The notes: generated by a model not told the origin, from the sequence alone. DNA of 64,000 bases from Cumulibacter manganitolerans (GCF_009602465.1 NZ_WBKP01000011.1:29713-93712); one strand, 5' to 3'; shown: positions 1-8,409, numbered from the stretch's first letter. Made by a program: numbers and translations.

Positions 1-456
1 CACGCAGTGCGCCTCGTCGACGACCAGCAGGGTCGGCCGCAGCCCGCACAGTCGCTGCACCGTCTCCTCGCGGGCCAGCTGCTCGGGGGCGAGGAACAGG
101 AACCTCGCGTCTCCCGCCTCGAGCGCCGCCCAGGCAGCCTTCTCGCGGCGCACGCCCACCCGGGAATTGAGCACGAATGCCCGCTCAGCCCCGAGTGCCT
201 CGTTGATGGCGGCCACCTGATCGTGCTGCAGCGCGATCAGCGGAGACACGACGACCGCCGTACCGGACGACACCATCGCGGCGACCTGGTAGATCGCCGA
301 CTTGCCATGACCGGTCGGCATGACCGCCAGCACATCCCGGCCGCTCACCGCCGCCCGGACGGCATCGCGCTGGCCCTCACGGAACTCGTCGATGCCGAAC
401 TGCGCGGCCGCCTCTTCCAGCGCCCGCTCGCCATGCTGCGCGGTCTCGTCGCTCAT
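1..456 (-). CDS. recQ: ATP-dependent DNA helicase RecQ (N-terminal part, runs off the window)
   Basis: This is the first 152 codons of a superfamily 2 DNA helicase that unwinds DNA during recombination and repair. The minus-strand translation shows the RecQ motif 0 (FREGQ, about residues 25-29), a Walker A motif MPTGHGKS (about 46-53), a motif Ia-like SPLIAL, a motif APEQL and the DEAH box followed by Cys-Val at the very edge. The DEAH box, rather than plain DEAD, is typical of RecQ. An in-frame GTG lies two codons upstream (462) with a GGAAGGAAG ribosome site before it, so the start is uncertain between 456 and 462. The rest of the helicase, RQC and any HRDC domain lie outside the window. 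Identification is firm. Confidence 0.9.
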   Translation of the reverse strand, partial: MSDETAQHGERALEEAAAQFGIDEFREGQRDAVRAAVSGRDVLAVMPTGHGKSAIYQVAAMVSSGTAVVVSPLIALQHDQVAAINEALGAERAFVLNSRVGVRREKAAWAALEAGDARFLFLAPEQLAREETVQRLCGLRPTLLVVDEAHCV

Positions 457-630
457 CTGCACGTGCTTCCTTCCGGCTCGTGGGTACGCAAGCCTCCGGC
501 CCAGCGCCGTCTCGGGCGGGGCCGGGACAGGCGTCCGTCACGCATCTTCGTGCCCCAGGAGGGCGGGAAGTATGCGCAGCGACCACCCGAAGGTTCCTGG
601 CGGAGCGGGGACGCCGTTCGCGACGGCCGG

Positions 631-1080
631 TCAGTCGGTGTCGGGACGCCGCCGAGCCCGCTTGATCTCCGACCGCTGACGCTTGCCCTCGAGCCGGCGA
701 CGTTGCGACCCGCGCGTCGGCCGGGTCGGCTTCCGTGGCACCGGTGGCGCGACGGCGTCCCGGAGCAGCTCGGCGAGCCGCCGCCGGGCCGCCGCCCGGT
801 TCTGGCGCTGCGAACGGTGCTCCTCCGCGCTGACCCACAGCACCGTGCCCGCGAGCCTCGACGAGAGCCGGTCGAGCACCCGCGCCCGCTGCGTGTCGCT
901 GAACGCGGACGACGTGCCGACGTCGAGCCCGAGCTGGACTCGGGAGTCCGTGGTGTTCACACCTTGGCCGCCGGGGCCGGAGGACCGGGAGAACTGTTCC
1001 GTGAGCTCGCCGGCCGGGACGCTGAGGCCGCGGGGAGCACCGGGGCCGGGCTCCACGCGCAGGTCGTCCATAACGCTCAT
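631..1080 (-). CDS. arfB: Alternative ribosome-rescue factor ArfB (YaeJ-type peptidyl-tRNA hydrolase)
   Basis: This is a codon-independent release factor that frees ribosomes stalled on truncated mRNA by hydrolysing peptidyl-tRNA. The 149-residue protein has the release-factor catalytic GGQ at about residues 37-39 within GPGGQGVNTTDSRVQL. It ends in a strongly basic tail (roughly residues 115-149) that in the family inserts into the empty mRNA channel. It lacks the codon-recognition domain of RF1/RF2, and its length fits ArfB (about 140 residues). A second ATG three codons in (1071) is an alternative start. It diverges from the reductase gene at 1165, with about 84 bp between the two starts. 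No regulatory motif was seen there. Confidence 0.9.
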   Translation of the reverse strand: MSVMDDLRVEPGPGAPRGLSVPAGELTEQFSRSSGPGGQGVNTTDSRVQLGLDVGTSSAFSDTQRARVLDRLSSRLAGTVLWVSAEEHRSQRQNRAAARRRLAELLRDAVAPPVPRKPTRPTRGSQRRRLEGKRQRSEIKRARRRPDTD

Positions 1081-1164
1081 CGTCTCGCTCGATGACGATG
1101 TCGACAACCGCGGGTGCCTCCGCCAGGATGAAGGCGGTCCTGCACCTCTCTCCTCGGAGCCCTC

Positions 1165-1806
1165 ATGTCGCGTACCCGAGTCCACAACCTGTTCGTCTCC
1201 TCGGACGGGTACGCCGCCGGTGAGCAGGTGACCTTCGAGAAGCCCATCGGGGACGCCGCCGCCCTCTTCGGCAGGTTCGACGGACGCGTCATCGACGGTG
1301 TGCACCACATCGACGAACCGGTCACCGTCGACCGCGCGCTGTTCAGCATGTGGGGCCAGGGGATCGGCGCGGAGATCATGGGACGGCGCAAGTTCGGGCC
1401 TCAGCAAGGCGCCTGGCCGGACGACGGCTGGCAGGGCTGGTGGGGTGACGCGCCACCGTTCCGTACGCCGGTCTTCGTCCTCACCCATCACCCGCGCGAG
1501 GCGCTGTACTTCGACAACGGCACCAGCTTCCACTTCGTGGACGCCGCGCCGCAGGAGGCACTCCGCCTGGCGCAGGAGGCGGCCGGCGGGCTGGACGTGC
1601 GGCTCGGCGGCGGCCCGTCGTCGGTGCGGCAGTTCCTGGAGGCGGACCTGGTCGACTTCCTGCACGTGGCGATCGTCCCGGTCGTGCTCGGTGCCGGCGT
1701 GCGCATCTGGGACCACCTCGCCGGGCTGGAGCAGCGCTTCACCGTCGAGTCGATCAGCACCTCCAGCGGCCTGACGCACCAGCTGTGGAACCGCAACCCC
1801 CGCTGA
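1165..1806 (+). CDS. Dihydrofolate reductase family protein (RibD C-terminal-like)
   Basis: This 213-residue protein belongs to the RibD_C/DHFR-like NADPH reductase family. It opens with the family's typical N-terminal strand and SSDGYAAGE segment. It has an internal NADPH-binding type region with GRRKFG, and the GGGPSSVRQFLEADLVDFLHVAIVP... stretch that forms the C-terminal half of these folds. A GGAG ribosome site precedes the ATG. These proteins are common in actinobacteria as stand-alone reductases; their substrate is usually unknown and riboflavin synthesis should not be assumed, because no other rib genes are nearby. It is convergent with hchA across a strong hairpin. Confidence 0.82.
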   Translation: MSRTRVHNLFVSSDGYAAGEQVTFEKPIGDAAALFGRFDGRVIDGVHHIDEPVTVDRALFSMWGQGIGAEIMGRRKFGPQQGAWPDDGWQGWWGDAPPFRTPVFVLTHHPREALYFDNGTSFHFVDAAPQEALRLAQEAAGGLDVRLGGGPSSVRQFLEADLVDFLHVAIVPVVLGAGVRIWDHLAGLEQRFTVESISTSSGLTHQLWNRNPR

Positions 1807-1838
1807 GCGCGAGTTCGCAGGGCAACGCACCCCGCATC

Positions 1839-1866
1839 ACCGCTGCGGGCCAGGGCCCGCAGCGGT
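1839..1866. terminator. Bidirectional hairpin between DHFR-like gene and hchA
   Basis: The stem ACCGCTGCGGGC and its complement GCCCGCAGCGGT surround a few-base loop in the 70-bp gap between two convergent stop codons. It has no long T-run, as is usual in high-GC actinobacteria, and could serve both genes. Confidence 0.7.
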
Positions 1867-1877
1867 GACGCGACCGG

Positions 1878-2738
1878 TCAGCTGCCGAACTTCTCCAGCA
1901 GGGCGAGGACGGCGTCCTTGCCCAGCTGGTTCGCGGCGAGCGGACTGTCGCCGGTCAGCAGGTTCCGGTCGCGGGTGGTCGCCCCGGTCATCTCGCTGTT
2001 CGTGATCTCGAGCCCGGCCTCCTTCAGCCGCTCTCCGAGGTTCCACGGCATCTGGCCGGGCAGGTAGCCGATCTCGATGTTGGCGCCGAGGTCGAGCGCG
2101 TCCGGGAACGCCACGATCTGGTACCCGGCGAACCGGTTCGCGTCGCGCCCGATACCGGCGGCGAGCAGGGCAGCCGGCCCGTGGCACAGGCTCACGATCA
2201 ACCGATCGTTGTCCAGGAAGTAGTCGAGAGCCTGGGCCACATCGGCGCTGAACGGGATGCCATTCATCGCCCCATGACCTCCCGGAATGAAGATCGCCGC
2301 GTAGTCCTCGAGCCCGCTCGCGACCACGTCGGCAAGCTTCTTCGGTGCCTTGAAGTCGTCCTTCGTCGCCTGCCAGGTCGCCTTGACCGCCTCGTCACCC
2401 GAGGGGAACGCCCACCACTCGAGCTTGCCCGGACCGCCGCTGACAGTGGCCACGTCGATGCGGTAGCCGGCCTGGGCCATGTGGTGGATGGGCAGCAGGG
2501 TCTCGACAGGGTGGTTGCCGGTGGAGAAGAAGGTCTCGTTCTGCATGAGCATGTAGCGCTCGTCGGTGGCGATGACGAGCACCTTCCAGCGATCACCGGC
2601 GTACTTCTGCTCGGTCGCCAGACCGTCGAAGTCGGTCTTCGCGGCGGTGTACTGCGACAGGGAGTACGGCGACGGGAAGAACGCGCCGTCCTCCGCGGGG
2701 TCGGCGGCGGGCCGCTTGTCCTGGGTGTCCTCAGTCAT
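1878..2738 (-). CDS. hchA: Hsp31-type chaperone / glyoxalase III / protein deglycase HchA
   Basis: This DJ-1/PfpI superfamily protein in the Hsp31 group detoxifies methylglyoxal or repairs glycated proteins and has holdase chaperone activity in Escherichia coli. The 286-residue length matches Hsp31. The nucleophile elbow SLCHGPAALL places Cys185 and His186 at the same numbers as in E. coli Hsp31. The HPVET segment (76-80) supplies the conserved Glu, and the paired His85/His86 matches the family's metal-site region. The ATG follows a GGAAGGAAT ribosome site. It is divergent from the AhpD-like gene at 2899, so the two may share stress control, but I see no clear operator. Confidence 0.92.
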   Translation of the reverse strand: MTEDTQDKRPAADPAEDGAFFPSPYSLSQYTAAKTDFDGLATEQKYAGDRWKVLVIATDERYMLMQNETFFSTGNHPVETLLPIHHMAQAGYRIDVATVSGGPGKLEWWAFPSGDEAVKATWQATKDDFKAPKKLADVVASGLEDYAAIFIPGGHGAMNGIPFSADVAQALDYFLDNDRLIVSLCHGPAALLAAGIGRDANRFAGYQIVAFPDALDLGANIEIGYLPGQMPWNLGERLKEAGLEITNSEMTGATTRDRNLLTGDSPLAANQLGKDAVLALLEKFGS

Positions 2739-2898
2739 GGGATTCCTTCCTGATCCTCACCGGCCGCGGTGGCGGTCGGCCAGCCGACCATGGTGCACCC
2801 GATCTCCGGCGAATGCCGCAGGGACGGCGAAAACGGGTACTGCGGGCCGTGGGCCGGCGATGCTTGCGGCGCGCCCGGGACCGTGCCACGGTGAGCCC

Positions 2899-3255
2899 AT
2901 GACTGGATATCACGATCATTCCGACACCAAGTTCATGCGCGACATCCGCGAAGGAGCACCGCGCGAGTTCGAGGCGTGGCTCAACCTCGACAAGATCGTG
3001 GCCATCGAGGACGGCGCCATCCCGCGGAAGTACCGCGAGCTGATCGCGCTCGCGGTCGCGCACGCGACGCAGTGCGTGTACTGCCTCGACGCGCATGCGG
3101 CCGGGGCCGCGCAGGCCGGCGCCACGAAGAACGAGATCGCCGAGACCTCGATGCTCGCAGCGGCGCTGCGCGCCGGCGGCGGGGCGACGCACGGCATGCT
3201 CGCGATGAAGTTCTTCGAGGAGCACTCGAAGAAGGCCGGCGGCGCGGACGACTGA
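2899..3255 (+). CDS. Carboxymuconolactone decarboxylase / AhpD-like peroxidase-associated protein
   Basis: This 118-residue all-helical AhpD-like protein has the redox motif CVYCLDAH: Cys59, Cys62 and His66 in the CxxC...H arrangement that AhpD uses for thiol chemistry. The ATG at 2899 is preferred over longer in-frame extensions because the homologous core (DTKFMRDI...) starts right after it. Its neighbours are the stress protein hchA, divergent, and a TetR regulator, convergent only 3 bp downstream. It may act as a small peroxidase or peroxidase reductant; a decarboxylase role is unlikely given the CxxC. The exact substrate is unknown. Confidence 0.85.
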   Translation: MTGYHDHSDTKFMRDIREGAPREFEAWLNLDKIVAIEDGAIPRKYRELIALAVAHATQCVYCLDAHAAGAAQAGATKNEIAETSMLAAALRAGGGATHGMLAMKFFEEHSKKAGGADD

Positions 3256-3258
3256 TCC

Positions 3259-3825
3259 TCAGGTCGACGGAGCGCCGAGCGCCAGCGCCACGACCGCTGC
3301 GGCGCCGGTCACGTCCGGCAGCGCGCCTCCCGAGCGCCGCGCGTTGGCATGGTCGAGCATCACCGATACGAACGTCTCCGCCGCCTGGCGGCGCAGCGTC
3401 TTGGCCAGCGCCCAGTCGACGGCCTGGTCGAGCGCCGACTCGGTGAGCTCGACCAGCGATCGGCGTAGGCGCCGCAGGTGGTCGCGTACCTCCGGGTGGG
3501 TGCCGCTCTCGCGGAAGATGATCGTGCGCAGGACGAGCGAGTCGTGCGTGTCCATGCCGAGGCGGCGGTGCAGAGCCACCAGCGAGCCGGCGGGGTCACC
3601 GCGGCGGACGACGCCCTGCACGGCGTCCGCTGCCGGAGCGGGCAGCCGCTCGCCCAGCAAGGCGAGCAGCAGGTCGATCTTGCGCGGGAAGTAGTAGAAG
3701 ACCAGTCCCTTCGGGACGTCGGCGGCACGGGCGATCCGCGCCGTCGGCGTGGCGTCGAAGCCCTCCTCGGCGAACAGCTCCTCGGCGGCATCCAGTATCC
3801 GGGCCCGGCGATCGGCCGTGGACAT
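3259..3825 (-). CDS. TetR family transcriptional regulator
   Basis: This 188-residue regulator has an N-terminal helix-turn-helix (about residues 8-52) with the TetR signature RILDAAEELFAEEGFDAT...IARAADVPKGLVFYYFPRK. The C-terminal helical ligand domain has no obvious ligand. It lies downstream of, and in the same direction as, the SPW-repeat membrane protein gene. A perfect 16-bp palindrome of TetR-operator type sits upstream of that gene (4346-4361), so I infer that this protein may repress it. A hairpin separates the two genes, so TetR probably also has its own promoter. Confidence 0.88.
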   Translation of the reverse strand: MSTADRRARILDAAEELFAEEGFDATPTARIARAADVPKGLVFYYFPRKIDLLLALLGERLPAPAADAVQGVVRRGDPAGSLVALHRRLGMDTHDSLVLRTIIFRESGTHPEVRDHLRRLRRSLVELTESALDQAVDWALAKTLRRQAAETFVSVMLDHANARRSGGALPDVTGAAAVVALALGAPST

Positions 3826-3864
3826 CCCTGCTCCCTCCCGGCATCCGCGCGCCGACGACCGAAC

Positions 3865-3898
3865 GGACGGGCCCTCCCGGCGCTGAGAAGGCCCGTCC
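3865..3898 (-). terminator. Hairpin terminator after the SPW-repeat gene
   Basis: GGACGGGCC pairs with GGCCCGTCC across a 15-base loop, just downstream of the minus-strand stop at 3919 and before the TetR start codon. Confidence 0.55.
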
Positions 3899-3918
3899 TC
3901 GTACCTTGGGGCGCGCCG

Positions 3919-4275
3919 CTAGTGCGCCACCCTCGTGTGATGCATGCGCCCGTCGACCTGCGGCACTGCCAGGAAGCCGGCGACCAGCGTGACCGCTCCG
4001 ACGATCCAGGCGGTCACCGCCATACTGGTCAGGTTGGTGAAGCCCATCACCCACGGCGAGATGATGAACAGCACGCCGAGCAGCATCAGACCGTACTCGG
4101 AGATGCGATCCTCGGGCATCGCCAGCGCCCACAGCGACGCCACCACGGTCACCACTCCCAGGACCACCATCGTCCACGTGGCGGTTCGGTCGGTGGTCGT
4201 CCAGATGGGTGAGAGTGCGGCGTACGCGCCCGCGATCAGCGTCACCCAGTCCTGCCACCGCGCCCACTTCTGCAT
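3919..4275 (-). CDS. SPW repeat membrane protein
   Basis: This 118-residue integral membrane protein has four predicted transmembrane segments arranged as two repeats. Each repeat carries a family hallmark SPW: LSPIW near residue 22 (a variant) and ISPWVMG near residue 72. Such proteins are of unknown function. The ATG at 4275 is preceded by GGGAGGTACC, a good ribosome site; longer in-frame starts would add a hydrophilic, unconserved extension. A perfect palindrome lies 71-86 bp upstream of the start, and a TetR gene follows, which suggests ligand-responsive expression. Confidence 0.8.
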   Translation of the reverse strand: MQKWARWQDWVTLIAGAYAALSPIWTTTDRTATWTMVVLGVVTVVASLWALAMPEDRISEYGLMLLGVLFIISPWVMGFTNLTSMAVTAWIVGAVTLVAGFLAVPQVDGRMHHTRVAH

Positions 4276-4345
4276 CAGAGGTACCTCCCCTTCGAGCGGA
4301 CCCGTCGCTACCAAGGCGGGCCATGCACCTTCGATTCTAATTTGA

Positions 4346-4361
4346 TTGACCGGCCGGTCAA
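4346..4361. promoter_or_regulatory. Perfect 16-bp palindrome, likely TetR operator
   Basis: TTGACCGGCCGGTCAA is an exact inverted repeat in the divergent gap between the SPW gene and corA. Its form, two ACCGG-type half-sites, is typical of TetR-family operators, and a TetR gene lies two genes away. Confidence 0.6.
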
Positions 4362-4439
4362 GACCTGTCGCGCGCAATTCTGGGCCGTCGGCGGTCCGGC
4401 TTCGGCGTCGGCGGGACGACCGTGCCGGATACTGGGCGG

Positions 4440-5411
4440 ATGCCACGCACGCGCTGCTACCGCGACGGAGTCCTGACCGACGAGGACTTCCCGATCGACC
4501 AGCTGTCCGAGCATCTGGGCGAGGGCGCGGCCGTCGTGTGGGTTGATCTCCTCGCCCCCGAACGCGCGGACCTGGAGCTCGTCGCCGACGAGCTGGGCCT
4601 GCACAAGCTGGCCGTCGAGGACGCCGCGCAGGGGCATCAGCGGCCCAAGGTCGACCGGTACGCCGAGCACGACTTCCTGAGTGCCTACTCCGCGCGCCTG
4701 GACGTGCAGAGCGGCAAGCTCGTCACCGGCGAGATCCACGCCTTCATCACCCCCACCGCGCTGGTGACGGTGCGCCGTGACGACTCCTTCCCCATCGAGG
4801 CGCTGACCGCACGGTGGGACGGCGACCGTGACCTCTGCAGGTTCGGCGTCGGCGCCCTGGTGCACGGTCTGCTCGACCTGCTGGTCGACGGCCACTTCGA
4901 CGCCGTGGAGTCGCTCGACGACGAGATCGAGCAGCTCGAGGACCTGCTGTTCGACGCCCGTCCGCACGACCAGCACGTGCAGCGCCGGAGCTTCGAGTTG
5001 CGCAAGAGCCTGGTGCAGCTCCGGCGCGTGGTGCTGCCGATGCGCGAGGTCGTCAACACCCTCATGCGGCGGGACATCGGCCTGATCCCCGAGGAGCTGC
5101 TGCCGTACTACCAGGACGTGTACGACCACGTGCTGCGGGCGACGGAGTGGACCGAGAGCCTCCGCGACCTCGTCAACACGATCCTCGAGACCAACTTGAC
5201 GATCCAGGGCAATCGGCTCAACGTCATCACCAAGAAGGTCACCAGCTGGGCGGCGATCATCGCAGTGCCCACGGCGATCACCGGCTTCTACGGCCAGAAC
5301 GTGCCGTACCCCGGCTTCGCGCACCTGTCGGGCTTCCTGACGTCCTCGATCCTCATCGTGCTGCTCTCGGGCGCGCTCTACATCACCTTCAAGGCGAAGG
5401 ACTGGCTCTAG
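4440..5411 (+). CDS. corA: CorA-family magnesium/divalent cation transporter
   Basis: This 323-residue CorA/MRS2/Alr1 channel has a large acidic cytoplasmic domain with a long helix in its second half and two C-terminal transmembrane helices. The signature loop is YGQN (about residues 284-287), where the canonical motif is YGMN: the Met is replaced by Gln but the Gly and Asn are kept. The C-terminus ends in the usual basic KAKDWL. The ATG at 4440 is chosen over an upstream ATG at 4422 because the family-like sequence begins there; neither has a strong ribosome site. Its stop overlaps the convergent phosphatase stop in the tetranucleotide CTAG. Confidence 0.9.
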   Translation: MPRTRCYRDGVLTDEDFPIDQLSEHLGEGAAVVWVDLLAPERADLELVADELGLHKLAVEDAAQGHQRPKVDRYAEHDFLSAYSARLDVQSGKLVTGEIHAFITPTALVTVRRDDSFPIEALTARWDGDRDLCRFGVGALVHGLLDLLVDGHFDAVESLDDEIEQLEDLLFDARPHDQHVQRRSFELRKSLVQLRRVVLPMREVVNTLMRRDIGLIPEELLPYYQDVYDHVLRATEWTESLRDLVNTILETNLTIQGNRLNVITKKVTSWAAIIAVPTAITGFYGQNVPYPGFAHLSGFLTSSILIVLLSGALYITFKAKDWL

Positions 5412-5923
5412 CGCGCCCGCTCGGTCAGGTCCGCGCGGACGCGCTCCAGGATTCCCGGGATCGCTGCGGCGATCTGCCGATACGTCTGGTCGAAGTCCGT
5501 GTCGTCGCCGTACCACGGGTCGGCCATCCGCAGGTCTCCCGCGTCGAGGGCCGCCGGGTCGAACGACCGCAGGAGGACGACCTTGGCCAGGTCGGTGTCG
5601 TCCCGGGCCCGCTCGCGCAGGATCCGCTCGTGCACGTGATCGGCCGCGAGGACCAGATCGTGATCGTCGAAGTCGTCGGCCAGGAACTGACGGGCCCGAT
5701 GGGTCGACCAGCCGGTGTCCCGCGAGCCGTTCCGGTGCAGGGCCGCGACCGCGCGGCGATCCATCCCGTTGCCGAGCTCCTCGGTCGAGGTGCCGTAGGA
5801 GTCGACGGTGAGCCGGTCGGCGAGGTCGGAGTCCGCCGCGGCCTCGCGCAGCATGTGCTCGGCCATCGCGGACCGGCAGATGTTGCCCCAGCAGACGACG
5901 GACACGCGGTACGAATCAGCCAT
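5408..5923 (-). CDS. Low-molecular-weight protein-tyrosine phosphatase
   Basis: This 171-residue cysteine phosphatase has the P-loop CWGNICRS at residues 11-18 (Cys11 nucleophile, Arg17), which fits C-x5-R-S. The general-acid loop DPWYGD starts at Asp135. It would dephosphorylate Tyr-phosphorylated proteins in the cytoplasm, possibly to control polysaccharide export or signalling as in other bacteria; no cognate kinase is adjacent. The start overlaps the FUSC gene stop by 8 bp, so it is the third gene of a translationally coupled hydrolase-FUSC-phosphatase operon. Confidence 0.9.
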   Translation of the reverse strand: MADSYRVSVVCWGNICRSAMAEHMLREAAADSDLADRLTVDSYGTSTEELGNGMDRRAVAALHRNGSRDTGWSTHRARQFLADDFDDHDLVLAADHVHERILRERARDDTDLAKVVLLRSFDPAALDAGDLRMADPWYGDDTDFDQTYRQIAAAIPGILERVRADLTERAR

Positions 5924-7070
5924 GCCGTCGATGGTGCCATCGATCCGCGGTGCGCGGCCGGCGGGTGAGGACGCCCACCGCGATCCCGATGACCACGCCG
6001 ATCAGCGTCTCGATGCCGCGGTCGGTCAGCAGCGGCCCGAGGGGCTGGGGACGCGCGAGCTGCCCCATCAGCAGCGCGAGCGGCGTCACGAAGATCAGCG
6101 CGACGGCGTAGTTGCGCCCGACCAGCATCTCCGCGCCCGCCTGCAGGACGACGACCGTGACGATGATTCCGGCGGACGGCAGGTGGGCGGCGAGCAGGGC
6201 GGCCGACAGGCCGAGGCCCATCGCCGTGCCGACGACCCGGTGCAGCCCGCGCACGAGCTGCACCCGGGGGTCGCGGGAGACCAGCGGCACGACCGCGGAG
6301 ACCATCGCCCAGTACGGATGCCCGATCCCGGCCAGCGTCGCCACCGCGCCGGCCACACCGACCGCCGCGGCCCCTCGGACCGCGTGCCGCAGCTGCGCGG
6401 GGTGCACGGTGCCGGGGCGCACCCGCTCGCCGGCGAGCCGGCCGTGGCTGCGGACCAGGGCGCCGGCCGAGCCGACGAGCACGCTGAACCCGGCGCTCGC
6501 CACGGACACCACGAACGCCGGCAGCAGGTCGCCCGATGTCGACGCCAGCGAGGCGCAGCCGCCGAGGGCGAAGATGGGGAACAGCGAGCCGGGCGGATGC
6601 CAGTCGTAGCGGTCCGACAGCGCCGTGGCGCCGGCCGCGAGCGCCGCGGCGCACGGCACCGCGATCCAGGCCCGCGCCGGGCTGATGCCGATGAGCGTGC
6701 CGACCGTCGTGCACCCGACCAGCAGCAGGCCGACCCAGGCCTGCAGCTGCAGGCGCGGGACGCCGGCGTGGTTGCGGCCGAACAAGGACGTGAACGCGCC
6801 GAAGCAGGCGTAGATCGACCAGTCCAGCCGCCCGATCGCCCACAGCACCAGCAGCGGCACGGCGACGCCGACGGCGGCGCGTACCGCGACCCGGTGGGCC
6901 CCGGCGGCGGGGCGCATCTCCAGCAGGTCGCGCACCTCGACCAGCCGGCGCCGGCCGGACGGCGAGGGGGACGATCCGGGCGGGTCCGCGGTGGACGGCC
7001 CAGACGGCGGCGGCCCGGACGTAGACGGCCCGGACGGCGGCGGCCCGGACGGAGGCGGGCCGGCGCTCAC
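5916..7070 (-). CDS. FUSC family (aromatic acid exporter-like) membrane protein
   Basis: This 384-residue polytopic membrane protein has two sets of hydrophobic helices separated by a cytoplasmic stretch, the layout of fusaric-acid-resistance/FUSC-type proteins. Typical segments are LDWSIYACFGAFTSLFGRN and GHPYWAMVSAVVPLV. The GTG start at 7070 overlaps the upstream hydrolase stop as GTGA. The first 30 or so residues are a Pro/Gly/Ser low-complexity tail encoded by a short GC repeat, which is unusual for a cytoplasmic leader and may be variable. The likely role is efflux of an aromatic or amphipathic compound; the substrate is unknown. Confidence 0.78.
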   Translation of the reverse strand: MSAGPPPSGPPPSGPSTSGPPPSGPSTADPPGSSPSPSGRRRLVEVRDLLEMRPAAGAHRVAVRAAVGVAVPLLVLWAIGRLDWSIYACFGAFTSLFGRNHAGVPRLQLQAWVGLLLVGCTTVGTLIGISPARAWIAVPCAAALAAGATALSDRYDWHPPGSLFPIFALGGCASLASTSGDLLPAFVVSVASAGFSVLVGSAGALVRSHGRLAGERVRPGTVHPAQLRHAVRGAAAVGVAGAVATLAGIGHPYWAMVSAVVPLVSRDPRVQLVRGLHRVVGTAMGLGLSAALLAAHLPSAGIIVTVVVLQAGAEMLVGRNYAVALIFVTPLALLMGQLARPQPLGPLLTDRGIETLIGVVIGIAVGVLTRRPRTADRWHHRRHG

Positions 7071-7882
7071 GCGATACGCGCCAGGATGTGCCCGGCCAGC
7101 TCGACGGGGTGCTTCTCGGGGATCCAGTGATCGGCGTCCAGCTCGACGAGCTCGTAGGGGCCGTCGCAGTACCGCGCCGTGCGTTCGGCGGCGGCACGGC
7201 CCAGGTACTTGTCGTGCCGCCCCCACACGTAGGTCGTGGGGACGCTCACCGGTGGCGCCGCCTTCGGCAGGGGACGGGTGCGGATGGCCCGGTACCAGCC
7301 GAGGGCCGCCTCGAGAGCGCCCGGTTCGAGGAGCGCCTCGGCGTACGCCGCGCGCTGCGGCTCCGGGAGACCGAGGCTGCGCAAGCCGTCCCGTTGGATT
7401 CCCTTGCGCAGCAGGTATTCCGGGAGCCGGGGAAGGTTGAAGAACCCCATGTAGAGGCTCTTGATCGCCTGGGTAGAGTGCCGCACGGCCCACGCCATCG
7501 CCGCCGGATGCGGTGTCGAAACCGCGGTCAGCGTGCGCAGCCGCTCCGGGCGCGATCCGGTGACCTGCCAGGCGAGGGCGCCGCCCCAGTCGTGACCGAC
7601 GAGGTGCGCCCGCTCGATCCGCGCGGCGTCCAGCAGGGCGAGCACGTCACCGGTCATCGTGTCCAGGCGGTAGTGCCGCGCGCCGCGAGGGCGCGCGCCG
7701 GGGGAGTAGCCCCGTAGGTCCGGGGCGAGCGTCCGGTAGCCGCGCTCGTGCAGCCGGGGCGCGACGGCGTCCCACGCCCTCGAGGTCTCGGGGAAGCCGT
7801 GCAGCAGCACGACCACCGTCCCGTCGGCCGGTCCGGCGTCGCGCACCCGGAACGACATGCTGCCGCGCGTGAAGGTATCCAC
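7067..7882 (-). CDS. Alpha/beta hydrolase, epoxide-hydrolase/haloalkane-dehalogenase type
   Basis: This 271-residue alpha/beta hydrolase has the oxyanion motif HGFPE (28-32) and a nucleophile elbow GHDWGG (96-101). There Asp98 replaces Ser, which marks the epoxide hydrolase/dehalogenase branch. The C-terminal DADHWIPEKHP supplies the catalytic His. It is the first gene of a coupled operon with the FUSC membrane protein and the tyrosine phosphatase; its stop overlaps the next start. It may hydrolyse the compound that the FUSC protein exports, but that is inference. Confidence 0.85.
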   Translation of the reverse strand: MDTFTRGSMSFRVRDAGPADGTVVVLLHGFPETSRAWDAVAPRLHERGYRTLAPDLRGYSPGARPRGARHYRLDTMTGDVLALLDAARIERAHLVGHDWGGALAWQVTGSRPERLRTLTAVSTPHPAAMAWAVRHSTQAIKSLYMGFFNLPRLPEYLLRKGIQRDGLRSLGLPEPQRAAYAEALLEPGALEAALGWYRAIRTRPLPKAAPPVSVPTTYVWGRHDKYLGRAAAERTARYCDGPYELVELDADHWIPEKHPVELAGHILARIA

Positions 7883-7989
7883 GCCCCGATTCTCCTCCAG
7901 GGCCGGTCAACCACGTCCGGTGATCCGCGGTGGCCATGGCAGCCGGTCGGACGACGGCAGCCGCCGGCGCCCGGTGCCAGGATGGAGCC

Positions 7990-8355
7990 ATGACCGACTT
8001 CCGGTTCGCGCGGGTCTACGACGAGCCCGGTTCCGACGACGGCGCGCGGGTGCTCGCCGACCGGTTGTGGCCGCGCGGGATCACGAAGGCCGACGCCGAC
8101 CTGACGCTGTGGATCAAGGCGATCGCACCGTCCGACGAGCTGCGCAGGTGGCTGCACGGCGGCGGCGACTACGCCGAGTTCGAGCGCCGGTACCTCAGCG
8201 AGCTGGACCGCAACGACGAGTTCCCGGACACCGCCGATGCCGTCCTCGAGTACCCGGTCGTCACCCTGCTCACGGCGACGAAGGACCCGGCGCGCACCCA
8301 CCTGCCGGTCCTGGCGCGCGCCCTGCAGGCGCGTGCCGCGAAGGCCACCGGCTGA
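7990..8355 (+). CDS. DUF488 family protein (YeaO-like)
   Basis: This 121-residue small soluble protein of the DUF488/YeaO family has the hallmark VLADRLWPRG near the N-terminus and a downstream YLSEL...T segment. The ATG at 7990 lies 8 bp after GGAGCC. Family members are of unknown function; some contain a conserved Cys, which is absent here. It stands alone, divergent from the hydrolase operon, and is convergent with the helical protein at 8505 across the palindromic element at 8410. Confidence 0.82.
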   Translation: MTDFRFARVYDEPGSDDGARVLADRLWPRGITKADADLTLWIKAIAPSDELRRWLHGGGDYAEFERRYLSELDRNDEFPDTADAVLEYPVVTLLTATKDPARTHLPVLARALQARAAKATG

Positions 8356-8409
8356 ACGAACGAACCGATGGACGCGCGAGGGCGGCCACGGGGACGGCCG
8401 TCGATGCAA

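Noticed and set aside
457..630. Short gap between recQ and arfB checked for a small gene
   Set aside because: No reading frame with a credible start and ribosome site was found; it probably only contains the recQ promoter region.
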